Source: a virus. From it: 47,958 nucleotides of DNA. Shown in pieces: positions 1-4,929 of the stretch. The translations under genes and the position numbers were made by a program. Location of the stretch: IMG/VR virus record IMGVR_UViG_3300031787_000197, positions 1 to 47,958 of that record. The stretch is one strand, 5' to 3'. The first letter of the stretch is position 1; the number at the start of each line of letters is the position of its first letter. A model generated the notes under the pieces. It saw only the letters and a list, made by a program, of their open reading frames with translations, did not search any database and was not told the DNA's origin.

Positions 1-93
1 GTACCGAGAACCTACGCTATCTTTGAACTTGGCCTTTGTTCTAAATAACGGCTACCCTTCTGCCTTGTCATTAACGCTCGTAGGGTCATTGCT
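1..93 (-). ncRNA. candidate group I intron in tRNA-Leu, partial
   Basis: The minus-strand sequence after the anticodon cannot complete a tRNA. It contains GACAAGGCA (70-62), which matches, from memory, the conserved core segment of the cyanobacterial tRNA-Leu group I intron. As in that intron, this segment lies between two strands that can pair (ACCCT at 86-82 with AGGGT at 58-54) and is followed by AGCCG. GGGTAG (57-52) could also act as an internal guide for the exon sequence CTACACTT. CCTACG (83-78) can pair with CGTAGG (16-11). The P7 element and 3' splice site are not identified and may lie outside the window. The insertion point, in or next to the anticodon loop, is where group I introns sit in many bacterial tRNA-Leu genes. 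Confidence 0.45.
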
Positions 94-127
94 AAGTGTA
101 GTGCGTCTACCATTCCGCCACCTGACT
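91..127 (-). tRNA. tRNA-Leu (UAG) 5' exon, interrupted
   Basis: Read on the minus strand, the gene starts with acceptor strand AGTCAGG (127-121), then TG, a D arm GCG-GAATGGTAGA-CGC (118-103) with three clean pairs and the GG of a D loop, A26, then CTACA as the 5' anticodon stem and CTTAGCA, which fits an anticodon loop with UAG in place. The D arm is typical of tRNA-Leu. The expected 3' anticodon stem TGTAG does not follow; sequence resembling a group I intron does. The T arm and 3' acceptor would lie left of position 1, so the gene is cut by the window edge. The exon end is uncertain by a few bases. Confidence 0.6.
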
Positions 128-131
128 ATTT

Positions 132-299
132 TTATTGAATATAAACTACCTCATCTAAATTCAAAATTAAAAGTAACTTTCCATTTTGGTCAGAGAATGT
201 TTGAAATTTACCACATCCTTTAACAATACGTTCATTCAATATTTCACCAATTTCTTTAATAATTTCTATTGATGCCCCGTTCTTAAAATAAATTTTCAT
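132..299 (-). CDS. small hypothetical protein (55 aa)
   Basis: An ORF of 55 codons with ATG at 299 and TAA at 134-132, fitting exactly between the interrupted tRNA-Leu gene and the next tRNA-like gene. The protein starts MKIYFKNGASIEIIKEIG and ends in a hydrophobic, beta-like stretch LLLILNLDEVVYIQ. This fits a small one-domain phage protein with an N-terminal helix and C-terminal strands. There is no signal peptide or membrane segment. I do not recognise the family. Its coding status rests on the clean fit into the gap, the plausible amino-acid composition and the same orientation as its neighbours. Confidence 0.6.
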   Translation of the reverse strand: MKIYFKNGASIEIIKEIGEILNERIVKGCGKFQTFSDQNGKLLLILNLDEVVYIQ

Positions 300-324
300 A
301 ATTTTAATTGTTTAATTGTTTTGT

Positions 325-430
325 AATCAGGACAGGACTCGAACCTGTATTAAGTAGCAACAGAATGTACAACATTCAAGCTTTACAACCTTTTGAGTAA
401 CTTAATTGACACCAATTCCGCCACCTGACT
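325..430 (-). tRNA. tRNA-like gene, anomalous anticodon region
   Basis: A 106-nt tRNA-like element on the minus strand. Acceptor AGTCAGG (430-424) pairs with CCTGATT (331-325) over 7 bp with one G-U pair. A perfect T arm, ACAGG-TTCGAGT-CCTGT, lies directly inside the 3' acceptor. The first 15 bases resemble tRNA-Leu, but the middle does not fold normally. CTCAAAA would give a CAA (Leu) anticodon, yet its flanks do not pair. The best helices are ATTAAGT/ACTTAAT, which abuts the T arm and encloses about 44 nt, and an internal hairpin GAATGT-TGT-ACATTC. It may be a type II tRNA with a poor anticodon stem, a tRNA with an insertion in the anticodon loop, or a decayed gene. No encoded CCA. Confidence 0.5.
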
Positions 431-432
431 GT

Positions 433-468
433 AAAAAATCCCCCAAATATAAAAAATTTGAGGGATTT
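433..468 (-). terminator. rho-independent terminator, leftward
   Basis: AAATCCCCCAAAT (436-448) pairs with ATTTGAGGGATTT (456-468) at 12 of 13 positions around a 7-nt loop. On the minus strand it is followed by a run of T (from the A-run at 433-438). It lies directly after the stop of the 475-693 gene and just before the tRNA-like gene, so it would end leftward mRNA from the protein genes or separate it from the tRNA transcript. Confidence 0.75.
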
Positions 469-474
469 ATTTAT

Positions 475-693
475 TTATTTTCTAATGCCCTTGAACCTTA
501 CAAGATATTCTTTATAATCGTTTGAAGGTTGATAGAAATACTTGTTTCTTTCTATTTTCAACCTCTTGTTGAGAGAAGATTGGGCAAATATATCTCTCAT
601 GAGTTTTGTAAATCTGTCTTCTTTTGGTTCCCATACTAATAGTGTGTTTGATTTGGGAAACCATTTTGTGCTGTAAACTAATGTTGCGTTCAT
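475..693 (-). CDS. small hypothetical protein (72 aa)
   Basis: A 72-codon ORF, start ATG at 693, ending seven bases before the terminator hairpin. The product is basic and mixed in composition, with aromatic residues spread through it (STKWFP, LLVWEPK, NKYFYQP) and a basic C-terminus RFKGIRK. There is no signal peptide or membrane span. I do not recognise the family. An overlapping ORF in another frame (512-736) was set aside because this one fits better between the neighbouring gene and the terminator. It is the last gene of a leftward group that includes the 717-935 gene. Confidence 0.55.
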   Translation of the reverse strand: MNATLVYSTKWFPKSNTLLVWEPKEDRFTKLMRDIFAQSSLNKRLKIERNKYFYQPSNDYKEYLVRFKGIRK

Positions 694-716
694 GATGTGT
701 GGGTTTTAAATGATGA

Positions 717-935
717 TTAATTTTCAAGGAACTCAATTGATTCTGGGCTTCCTGTGAGCTTTTTATAAATAACTTGTGCTTTAGCAGCCTGAACAGCAGT
801 TTTATATCCTGATAGAGCTAATGCTGCTACTTTTAAATCTTTATTTTTTTGGAACATATTGTTCAACTGATCACCTATGTCTCTTGTTACATTGATGATG
901 TCTGTAACTCCGTTTGTTTTAATTACTTTTGCCAT
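717..935 (-). CDS. small hypothetical protein (72 aa), helical
   Basis: A 72-residue protein starting MAKVIKTNGVTDIINVTRD. The C-terminal two thirds are alanine- and lysine-rich with helical periodicity (KVAALALSGYKTAVQAAKAQ), ending in an acidic tail. It looks soluble, with no signal peptide and no cysteines. The length and fold pattern suggest a small helical binding protein, but the family is not recognised. It lies 11 bp downstream of the zinc-finger gene (947-1567) and upstream of the 475-693 gene on the same strand, so the three may share a transcript ending at the 433-468 terminator. Confidence 0.6.
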   Translation of the reverse strand: MAKVIKTNGVTDIINVTRDIGDQLNNMFQKNKDLKVAALALSGYKTAVQAAKAQVIYKKLTGSPESIEFLEN

Positions 936-946
936 TGTTTTTGATT

Positions 947-1567
947 TTAATTTTTGATTAAAGATTTAATTTGTCTTGTTAAATTTACCGATTTTATACC
1001 TAGTTCTAATAATTCAGGAGTTAGATGTTTTACTGAAATCTTCATATTTAGAGCAATCTTAGAAGGAATATTTAATTCTCTGTATTTTTTATGCAATGCT
1101 GCTTTTTTTAATGGGTACATGTCTCCATACTCACTATAATCGTATTTTCTACTTTTTATACATTTTTTCTTTATTTTTTCTTTTACGACAACATCCCAAT
1201 TTTTAAAATCCTCTATTGTGTATCCCTTATTTAACATTCTTACTTTTTTAGCACGTTCTTTTGAAGGTAGATCTTTAAGTTCTAAGTATTTAAACTTTTT
1301 CATGCGTGTTTGAGCTCTACCTATTTTCTCTGCATTTTTTTGATATTCCTCTAAAGAGATATTTAATTCTTTAGCTCTTTTTTCTTGTTTAAGTAATAAT
1401 GTTTTTTTTGAATTACAAGTTTTGCATACACTTTTAAGAGAAATACAATCTTTTTTCAAAACATACCCATATCTATCTATTGTACCAGCTTTAGTTACTT
1501 TCTTATAAAAATATTCTAATGTAGCAGGAAATTCTTTTTTACAATAACCGCATATTTTTATTTTCAT
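947..1567 (-). CDS. zinc-finger protein, possibly HNH/homing-endonuclease related
   Basis: I start this gene at the ATG at 1567 (206 aa), not at an upstream in-frame ATG at 1666 that would run through the terminator at 1585-1617. The N-terminus has two CxxC pairs (C6/C9 and C48/C51) in the layout often seen in phage zinc proteins of the endonuclease VII/HNH type: KICGYCKKEFPATLEYFYK, then SVCKTC. The rest is Lys-rich and helical. It has a DYSEYGDMYP segment and a C-terminal LTPELLELGIKSVNLTRQIK that resembles tails of phage HNH/AP2-like proteins. No clear HNH catalytic triad is visible, so nuclease activity is inference. A nucleic-acid binding role is the safer reading. Lying near a candidate group I intron makes a homing-endonuclease origin worth considering. 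Confidence 0.5.
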   Translation of the reverse strand: MKIKICGYCKKEFPATLEYFYKKVTKAGTIDRYGYVLKKDCISLKSVCKTCNSKKTLLLKQEKRAKELNISLEEYQKNAEKIGRAQTRMKKFKYLELKDLPSKERAKKVRMLNKGYTIEDFKNWDVVVKEKIKKKCIKSRKYDYSEYGDMYPLKKAALHKKYRELNIPSKIALNMKISVKHLTPELLELGIKSVNLTRQIKSLIKN

Positions 1568-1584
1568 AATATGTAATTTTAAAT

Positions 1585-1617
1585 AATAAAAAAGCCCCCA
1601 ACATTTCTGCTGAGGGC
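1585..1617 (-). terminator. rho-independent terminator, leftward
   Basis: GCCCCCA (1594-1600) and TGAGGGC (1611-1617) form a 7-bp stem with one weak pair and a 10-nt loop. On the minus strand it is followed by a T-run (A-run at 1588-1593). It lies 20 bp past the stop of the 1638-1811 gene and upstream of the 1567 start, so it closes the leftward group 3152-1638. Confidence 0.75.
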
Positions 1618-1637
1618 ATAACACACACACCATAAAA

Positions 1638-1811
1638 TTAGTCCATATATACAATCTGCTTACCATGTAAACAGCTCACTCTAAACTGTTTGCACCATTC
1701 TTCAAACGAAATCCTTTTTTCTGGAAATGTGGACTTAAATTTTGGAATGTGAATTGATGTCTTTTGTTTTTTGGCTGGTTTGCCAAAGATGAACTCTGTA
1801 ATCAATGTCAT
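1638..1811 (-). CDS. small hypothetical protein (57 aa)
   Basis: I take the ATG at 1811 as the start, which gives 57 residues (MTLITEFIFGKPAKKQKTSI and on). The longer ORF from 1898 would overlap the acidic tail of the upstream gene and begin with an odd Met/Lys-rich run copied from it in another frame. The gene starts 10 bp after the upstream TAA. The product is basic, with a segment ISFEEWCKQFRVSCLHG that looks like a short amphipathic helix. It has two cysteines and no membrane span. It is the last gene of the leftward operon before the 1585-1617 terminator. Family not recognised. Confidence 0.55.
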   Translation of the reverse strand: MTLITEFIFGKPAKKQKTSIHIPKFKSTFPEKRISFEEWCKQFRVSCLHGKQIVYMD

Positions 1812-1821
1812 AATATTTAAT

Positions 1822-2301
1822 TTAGTTATCAAATTCTTCTTCCTCTTCGTAATATTCTTCATCATCATCATATTCTTCTTCTTCTTCATCTGTAACATAT
1901 CTCATCACCATTTTTTCTGCATATATAACAGGAACATATTCTCCTTCTATTTCATCATATTCTTCCATTTCTAAATCTACATACCCATCATAATCATTGA
2001 ATATGTTATTTATATGTGAAATAGAGATGTCAGAAAGCTCATCAACATGATCTCCTTCATCCCACCATCCTATTTGTTCAGGAGAAGCTAAAATATTCCC
2101 TTGGTCATCTATTATGTAAAGCTCTACAGGATAGCCATGTTGCTGTAAGAAAGATTCCTCATCCTGAGGCACCCTGTCAAGAGCAAATAGTTCAATCTGC
2201 TCTTTAGGAGTGCCTTTGTGAAGGATTTGGAGGAATAACATGCCTGGTTCCAATTGTAAAGGTTTATAAGATTTAATTACAACCTCTGTTTCATACCACA
2301 T
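1822..2301 (-). CDS. hypothetical protein with polyacidic C-terminus (159 aa)
   Basis: The first 100 residues form a compact mixed alpha/beta domain (MWYETEVVIKSYKPLQLEPG; later VELYIIDDQGNILASPEQIG). The C-terminus becomes extremely acidic: from about residue 138 it is almost only Glu, Asp and Tyr. Such tails often mimic nucleic acid or bind basic partners, and some phage anti-restriction or host-takeover proteins have this design. That function is inference here. The gene overlaps the end of the upstream 2291-2626 gene by 11 bp, which suggests translational coupling. No known family recognised. Confidence 0.65.
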   Translation of the reverse strand: MWYETEVVIKSYKPLQLEPGMLFLQILHKGTPKEQIELFALDRVPQDEESFLQQHGYPVELYIIDDQGNILASPEQIGWWDEGDHVDELSDISISHINNIFNDYDGYVDLEMEEYDEIEGEYVPVIYAEKMVMRYVTDEEEEEYDDDEEYYEEEEEFDN

Positions 2302-2626
2302 AGTTAAACAGTTTTTTGTTTCCCACCCATTGTTCTTGTGGGTTTAGTGTACAAATATAAAGCTCTATATATCCAGAAACAACAGTTTTACCTGTAAATG
2401 TAACAATGTTGTTTGAAACAAGAAAATCAAACATTCCCTCATTTTCTGAATAGTCTTTTATAAGCACCTCTTGGTGGTATTTCACATCTAAATCAGGCAG
2501 ATTTGCTGTTGGAACAGAATACGTAAGTCCATCTTCAGCATCCACCAGCCTGATGATTCTTCTGCCAGAAGGATAGTGTCCTAAACTGACAACCAGCTCA
2601 TGGTTTTTAAATTGATAGTTCATCAT
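2291..2626 (-). CDS. hypothetical protein, possibly DUF4313-like (111 aa)
   Basis: An all-beta-looking protein with the stretch MNYQFKNHELVVSLGHYPSG followed by RRIIRLVDAEDGLTYSVPTANLPD. This recalls DUF4313-type proteins from Bacteroidota mobile elements and phages, where a VDAEDGxPY...NLP motif follows a repeated-strand core. A similar motif is the only basis for that comparison. The end of the protein holds two aromatic-rich strands. The start is ATGATG at 2626, overlapping the stop of the tiny lipoprotein gene. The gene overlaps the downstream 1822-2301 gene, so it is inside one tightly packed leftward operon. Function unknown. Confidence 0.6.
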   Translation of the reverse strand: MMNYQFKNHELVVSLGHYPSGRRIIRLVDAEDGLTYSVPTANLPDLDVKYHQEVLIKDYSENEGMFDFLVSNNIVTFTGKTVVSGYIELYICTLNPQEQWVGNKKLFNYVV

Positions 2627-2748
2627 CGTATAATGTGTCTTTTTTTACAGGTTTTCCCTCCTGTGTTTGCAGCTCTGTAAGGACTATATGTTGTAACACA
2701 AGAACAGAGCATTGTTACAAAAAGCGTTGAAATAATAACTTTTTTCAT
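2623..2748 (-). CDS. tiny predicted lipoprotein (41 aa)
   Basis: A 41-codon gene with ATG at 2748 and TGA at 2625-2623. The product starts MKKVIISTLFVTMLCSC: a two-Lys n-region, a short hydrophobic core and LCSC, which fits a lipobox with the lipid-modified Cys at position 17. The mature part would be only about 25 residues (VTTYSPYR..., with a basic end CKKRHIIR). Its start overlaps the stop of the two-TM gene upstream (TAATG), and its stop overlaps the next start (ATGATGA), so it is firmly embedded in the operon. Candidates are a phage outer-membrane lipoprotein of the o-spanin or superinfection-exclusion kind. The sequence does not decide between them. Confidence 0.65.
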   Translation of the reverse strand: MKKVIISTLFVTMLCSCVTTYSPYRAANTGGKTCKKRHIIR

Positions 2749-2924
2749 TATTCTTCGTCATTTAAATCCCCTTCATCAATAACAATAATTTTACTAAGGA
2801 TGAAGAAGTTATTAATTAATAATAATGCCCAGAAAATCTTAGTGTAAAGACTTTCTTCAGCATGAGTGTAAAGAACTATCCCACCTATTGTAAAGGCGAT
2901 AGATAATGTTGCCCAAATTTTCAT
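2748..2924 (-). CDS. small two-TM membrane protein (58 aa)
   Basis: ATG at 2924, TAA at 2750-2748, 58 residues. Two hydrophobic segments are visible: residues 2-19 (KIWATLSIAFTIGGIVLY) and 29-48 (KIFWALLLINNFFILSKIIV). They are linked by a short polar loop, with an acidic tail DEGDLNDEE. Size and topology resemble small phage holins or inner-membrane accessory proteins, but no endolysin is nearby to support a lysis role. The stop codon overlaps the start of the lipoprotein gene by one base, so the two are probably translated as a coupled pair. Confidence 0.65.
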   Translation of the reverse strand: MKIWATLSIAFTIGGIVLYTHAEESLYTKIFWALLLINNFFILSKIIVIDEGDLNDEE

Positions 2925-2945
2925 AACTAATTGATTTTAAATGGT

Positions 2946-3152
2946 TTATTCAATTTCTGTGTAAACTGTGTAGATTCTATCATTAATATGTTCTACACTT
3001 TCAGGCCTCCAGCCAAGAACAGTTTCCCACCAGGAATGAAATTGGTTATAAAATTCTCTTGTAGGTAGATGAATGTTGTTGAATGTAAATTCACGTAGAG
3101 AATTAAATTGTTCATCTGTCAATGTAACTCTTTGTGTTTCAATGTCTTGCAT
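2946..3152 (-). CDS. small hypothetical protein (68 aa)
   Basis: A 68-residue ORF starting MQDIETQRVTLTDEQFNSLR. It is rich in aromatic residues in the middle (REFYNQFHSWWETVLGWRPE) and acidic overall. There is no membrane segment or cysteine. It appears to be the first gene of the leftward operon that runs to the 1585-1617 terminator, with 21 bp to the two-TM gene. A weak Bacteroidota-type promoter match may lie about 30 bp upstream on the minus strand (TAGGTTTA, complement of 3183-3190). The family is not recognised. Confidence 0.6.
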   Translation of the reverse strand: MQDIETQRVTLTDEQFNSLREFTFNNIHLPTREFYNQFHSWWETVLGWRPESVEHINDRIYTVYTEIE

Positions 3153-3230
3153 GTTATGTGTGTTTAAAATTATCCCTTCTTCTAAACCTAATAGGCAAAC
3201 TCAGAAGGACAATAAGTTTTCATTCATTGT

Positions 3231-3311
3231 AGTCAGGACAGGATTTGAACCTGCATCAGACGAGATGGATATCCAGTAACTCGTTGCTTTAGCCAATTAC
3301 GCCACCTGACT
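3231..3311 (-). tRNA. tRNA-like gene with 15-nt anticodon loop
   Basis: An 81-nt minus-strand element that folds as a canonical cloverleaf except for one arm. Acceptor AGTCAGG/CCTGACT has 7 perfect pairs. The D arm has only two or three pairs. The T arm is GCAGG-TTCAAAT-CCTGT, and the variable loop is 5 nt (CTGAT). The anticodon stem ACGAG/CTCGT is a perfect 5 bp but closes a 15-nt loop, TTACTGGATATCCAT, not the normal 7. The extra 8 nt contain a short palindrome TGGATATCCA. The isotype cannot be called. It shares its first 12 bases with the two other tRNA genes here. It could be an intron-remnant tRNA, a pseudogene or an RNA with another role. Confidence 0.55.
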
Positions 3312-3328
3312 ATATTCCCCTCTGCACT

Positions 3329-3386
3329 CAGTTGTAATACTTCTTACTACAGCTAACTTTATTTTGCTATTCAGGTATTACAACTG
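3329..3386. repeat. 12-bp perfect inverted repeat upstream of tRNA-like gene
   Basis: CAGTTGTAATAC (3329-3340) and GTATTACAACTG (3375-3386) are exact reverse complements separated by 34 nt. The element lies just 5' of the tRNA-like gene on the minus strand, in a stretch with no gene. It could be an RNA hairpin in a tRNA precursor, a processing site or an operator pair. There is no T-run on either side to make it a simple terminator. Confidence 0.6.
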
Positions 3387-3418
3387 TCTCACCCTTGGGA
3401 AGTGAGTTATGGTGCATT

Positions 3419-3451
3419 AAAAGGAAAGGAAGATTTTTAGTCTTCCTTTCC
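3419..3451 (-). terminator. rho-independent terminator, leftward
   Basis: GGAAAGGAAGA (3423-3433) and TCTTCCTTTCC (3441-3451) form a perfect 11-bp stem with a 7-nt loop. On the minus strand it is followed by TTTT (A-run 3419-3422). The stop codon of the 3437-3667 gene sits in the loop, so the terminator overlaps the gene end. Confidence 0.8.
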
Positions 3452-3667
3452 AAAAAACATTGGCATAGGATCGTGTGAATCAACAGAAGATACATATGCC
3501 AAACTTATACTGATTGCATACAATGTATAAATCAGAACAAAAGGCGTGCTCTGTATACATTCTTTATAGCCAAAGCTAAAAGCTGTTACAAGCATAAAGA
3601 ACAATACAAGACCAAAAGGAATGGCTAAATAGATGAGCCAGTTAAGAATGTGAATGAATGATTTCAT
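3437..3667 (-). CDS. small integral membrane protein (76 aa)
   Basis: A 76-residue protein with two hydrophobic segments, about residues 9-32 (NWLIYLAIPFGLVLFFMLVT) and 41-61 (FVLIYTLYAISISLAYVS), joined by a short loop with a cysteine. A soluble tail SSVDSHDPMPMFFGKED follows. It is probably inserted in the host inner membrane. Candidates are a holin-like or superinfection-exclusion protein, but neither is supported beyond topology. It is a single-gene unit closed by its own overlapping terminator, while the next gene upstream also has its own terminator. Confidence 0.65.
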   Translation of the reverse strand: MKSFIHILNWLIYLAIPFGLVLFFMLVTAFSFGYKECIQSTPFVLIYTLYAISISLAYVSSVDSHDPMPMFFGKED

Positions 3668-3730
3668 GTTATTTTTATTTATTTGTTACTTTTATTTCTA
3701 AAGAATTGTTATAACTGTATGAAACGATTG

Positions 3731-3756
3731 TAAAAAGAGCCTTATTACAGGCTCTT
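3731..3756 (-). terminator. rho-independent terminator, leftward
   Basis: AAGAGCC (3735-3741) pairs with GGCTCTT (3750-3756) around an 8-nt loop that contains the stop codon of the 3745-3954 gene. On the minus strand a T-run follows (A-run 3732-3736). Confidence 0.75.
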
Positions 3757-3954
3757 ATAACTACCATCAAAACAAGAATACTCTTCATACTCCTCCATAA
3801 ACTCTTCATGAGCATTTCTCCAATCAGCCTCATTGAGCAATTCCTGAATATCATCAGATGTCTGCATTACACAACCATTAGGACATTCCATCCATGTAGC
3901 ATAAAGCATAACTACAAATCTATTCTGAACACTAACAAGTGCATATTCTTTCAT
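3745..3954 (-). CDS. small acidic hypothetical protein (69 aa)
   Basis: A 69-residue protein, MKEYALVSVQNRFVVMLYAT at the start, then CPNGC, then a strongly acidic helix (NAHEEFMEEYEEY) and a short tail SCFDGSYKSL. The early hydrophobic strands and the three cysteines suggest a small folded domain, perhaps with metal binding through CxxxC, but this is not a clear zinc motif. It is a single-gene unit with its terminator overlapping the stop. A perfect 14-bp palindrome (3966-3979) lies in its leader. Family not recognised. Confidence 0.6.
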   Translation of the reverse strand: MKEYALVSVQNRFVVMLYATWMECPNGCVMQTSDDIQELLNEADWRNAHEEFMEEYEEYSCFDGSYKSL

Positions 3955-3965
3955 AACAATTGGTT

Positions 3966-3979
3966 GCCTGTATACAGGC
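3966..3979. promoter_or_regulatory. 14-bp perfect palindrome in leader of the 3745-3954 gene
   Basis: GCCTGTATACAGGC is a perfect palindrome 12 bp upstream of the start at 3954. On the plus strand it is followed by TTTTT, so it could end rightward transcription. For the leftward gene it is placed as an operator or 5'-UTR hairpin. The rest of 3980-4175 is AT-rich with no ORF or strong promoter match that I can see. Confidence 0.45.
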
Positions 3980-4175
3980 TTTTTGGTTAATGAATGCTAT
4001 ATTTATGCCTTGAACAGCAATATTTAAAGAATGAACAAATACATATAAAAGGATGTAATGGGATGTACACCTACTGCATTATACTTAAAAAGATATATAA
4101 AAGGTAAGTGATTACACTTAGTTTAGGTATTATTTCCCACCCTATGTGCTTATCACCCACCCTTTATATATGAAA

Positions 4176-4192
4176 GAAGGGCCCGAAGGCCC
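4176..4192 (-). terminator. probable terminator, leftward
   Basis: GGGCC-CGAA-GGCCC (4179-4192) is a compact GC-rich hairpin, reading GGGCC-TTCG-GGCCC on the minus strand with a stable UUCG loop, followed by TTCTTTC. It lies just after the stop of the 4198-4590 gene. Confidence 0.65.
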
Positions 4193-4197
4193 TATCT

Positions 4198-4590
4198 TTA
4201 ACCAATTAGCTCTTCAAGAGCCACTGCTTGAGGAGCATATTGCTCAATAGTGATCTTTTTAACCTCAACCCAACCTGCAGAAGGTAAACCAACAAAGAAA
4301 CCTTTCTCACCGTGAAACACTGGAAAACCAGCAACGTGATTTAATGTCACTTTATTATCACGAAACAAATCAGTGAGAGTTGGTGACATGATTAAAACTT
4401 GTTCAGCAACCTTGCCTGTAGCAATGTTTCTCATCATGAGAGAAGCACGGCGTGCTCCATTTTTGCTGTGTTTAACTGGTAAGAACTCAAAATCTTTAAA
4501 GATTTCTTTAACTGTACCAATTGAGCTGTTACCTTGAGATTGTTCATCACGGTAGGTAATTGTCTGAAGAATTTCTTGAACGTTTGTCAT
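4198..4590 (-). CDS. hypothetical protein (130 aa)
   Basis: A 130-residue protein of good coding quality (MTNVQEILQTITYRDEQSQG at the start). Its middle, FLPVKHSKNGARRASLMMRN then KVAEQVLIMSPTLTDLFRD, is basic and mixed alpha/beta. The C-terminus is hydrophobic and ends EQYAPQAVALEELIG. There is no signal peptide, membrane span or cysteine cluster. The gene is the first leftward gene beside the divergent control region and has its own terminator. That position and its near-optimal codon use suggest strong, perhaps early, expression. I do not recognise the family. Confidence 0.65.
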   Translation of the reverse strand: MTNVQEILQTITYRDEQSQGNSSIGTVKEIFKDFEFLPVKHSKNGARRASLMMRNIATGKVAEQVLIMSPTLTDLFRDNKVTLNHVAGFPVFHGEKGFFVGLPSAGWVEVKKITIEQYAPQAVALEELIG

Positions 4591-4929
4591 AATTTTACGT
4601 TTTTGATGTTAATAATACGGGGAGTATGTCAACTACCCCAAACTTCGGTGGGGTTTCTGTTGGGATTAGTCTCCCCTCCCATGCATATAATAGGTGGGGG
4701 GATTGTCAGGGAACAGGTTGGTATAGGGGGGCTTTTTGGAAAGTTATCCCCTGGTAAAAAATTTTTTTGGAAATGTCATATGTTCTCCTGTAACTTTGGG
4801 GCGGATGGGTGGGGAAGGATATTCTTTAGAAGGAATGAAAAATTGAATGCATAATATAGCATTTGTTAGAAAAAAGGTTAGTTGTTGTGTTTGACAATTG
4901 TCTATCTTTGTGTTAATTACAACTAAATT
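4591..4929. promoter_or_regulatory. divergent non-coding control region, G-rich and hairpin-rich
   Basis: No gene fits in these 339 bp between the leftward 4198-4590 gene and the rightward late operon. The plus strand is unusually G-rich for this genome: G6 at 4696-4701 and 4726-4731, GGG at 4709-4711, and the cluster G4-C-GG-AT-GGG-T-G4 at 4798-4814. Hairpins include ACCCCA/TGGGGT (4635-4640 with 4649-4654) and GGGA/TCCC near 4662-4675. A rightward promoter -7 match lies at its right end. It may hold divergent promoters, an operator, a packaging signal or an origin. The sequence does not decide. Confidence 0.55.
4878..4910 (+). promoter_or_regulatory. Bacteroidota-type promoter for the packaging/head operon
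   Basis: TATCTTTG at 4903-4910 is an exact match to the Bacteroidota -7 element TAnnTTTG. TTAG at 4878-4881 is a weak -33 element (3 of 4) at 21-bp spacing. The ATG of the first gene is at 4930, giving a very short leader. Confidence 0.5.

Noticed and set aside
512-736. Overlapping minus-strand ORF of 74 aa
   Set aside because: It overlaps the 475-693 gene for most of its length and runs into the 717-935 gene. The 475-693 frame fits the terminator and spacing better.
1638-1898. Longer version of the 57-aa gene (86 aa)
   Set aside because: Its extra N-terminus is a Met/Lys/Asn run read out of frame from the acidic tail of the upstream gene. The ATG at 1811 fits the operon spacing.
1771-1974. 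Plus-strand ORF rich in Phe and Ile
   Set aside because: It is the opposite-strand shadow of the polyacidic tail (GAA/GAT codons read as TTC/ATC).
4591-4929. Plus-strand ORF 4534-4854 and minus-strand ORF 4744-4965
   Set aside because: Both have odd composition from the G-runs, overlap known genes or promoter, and have no start context. I treat the region as non-coding.
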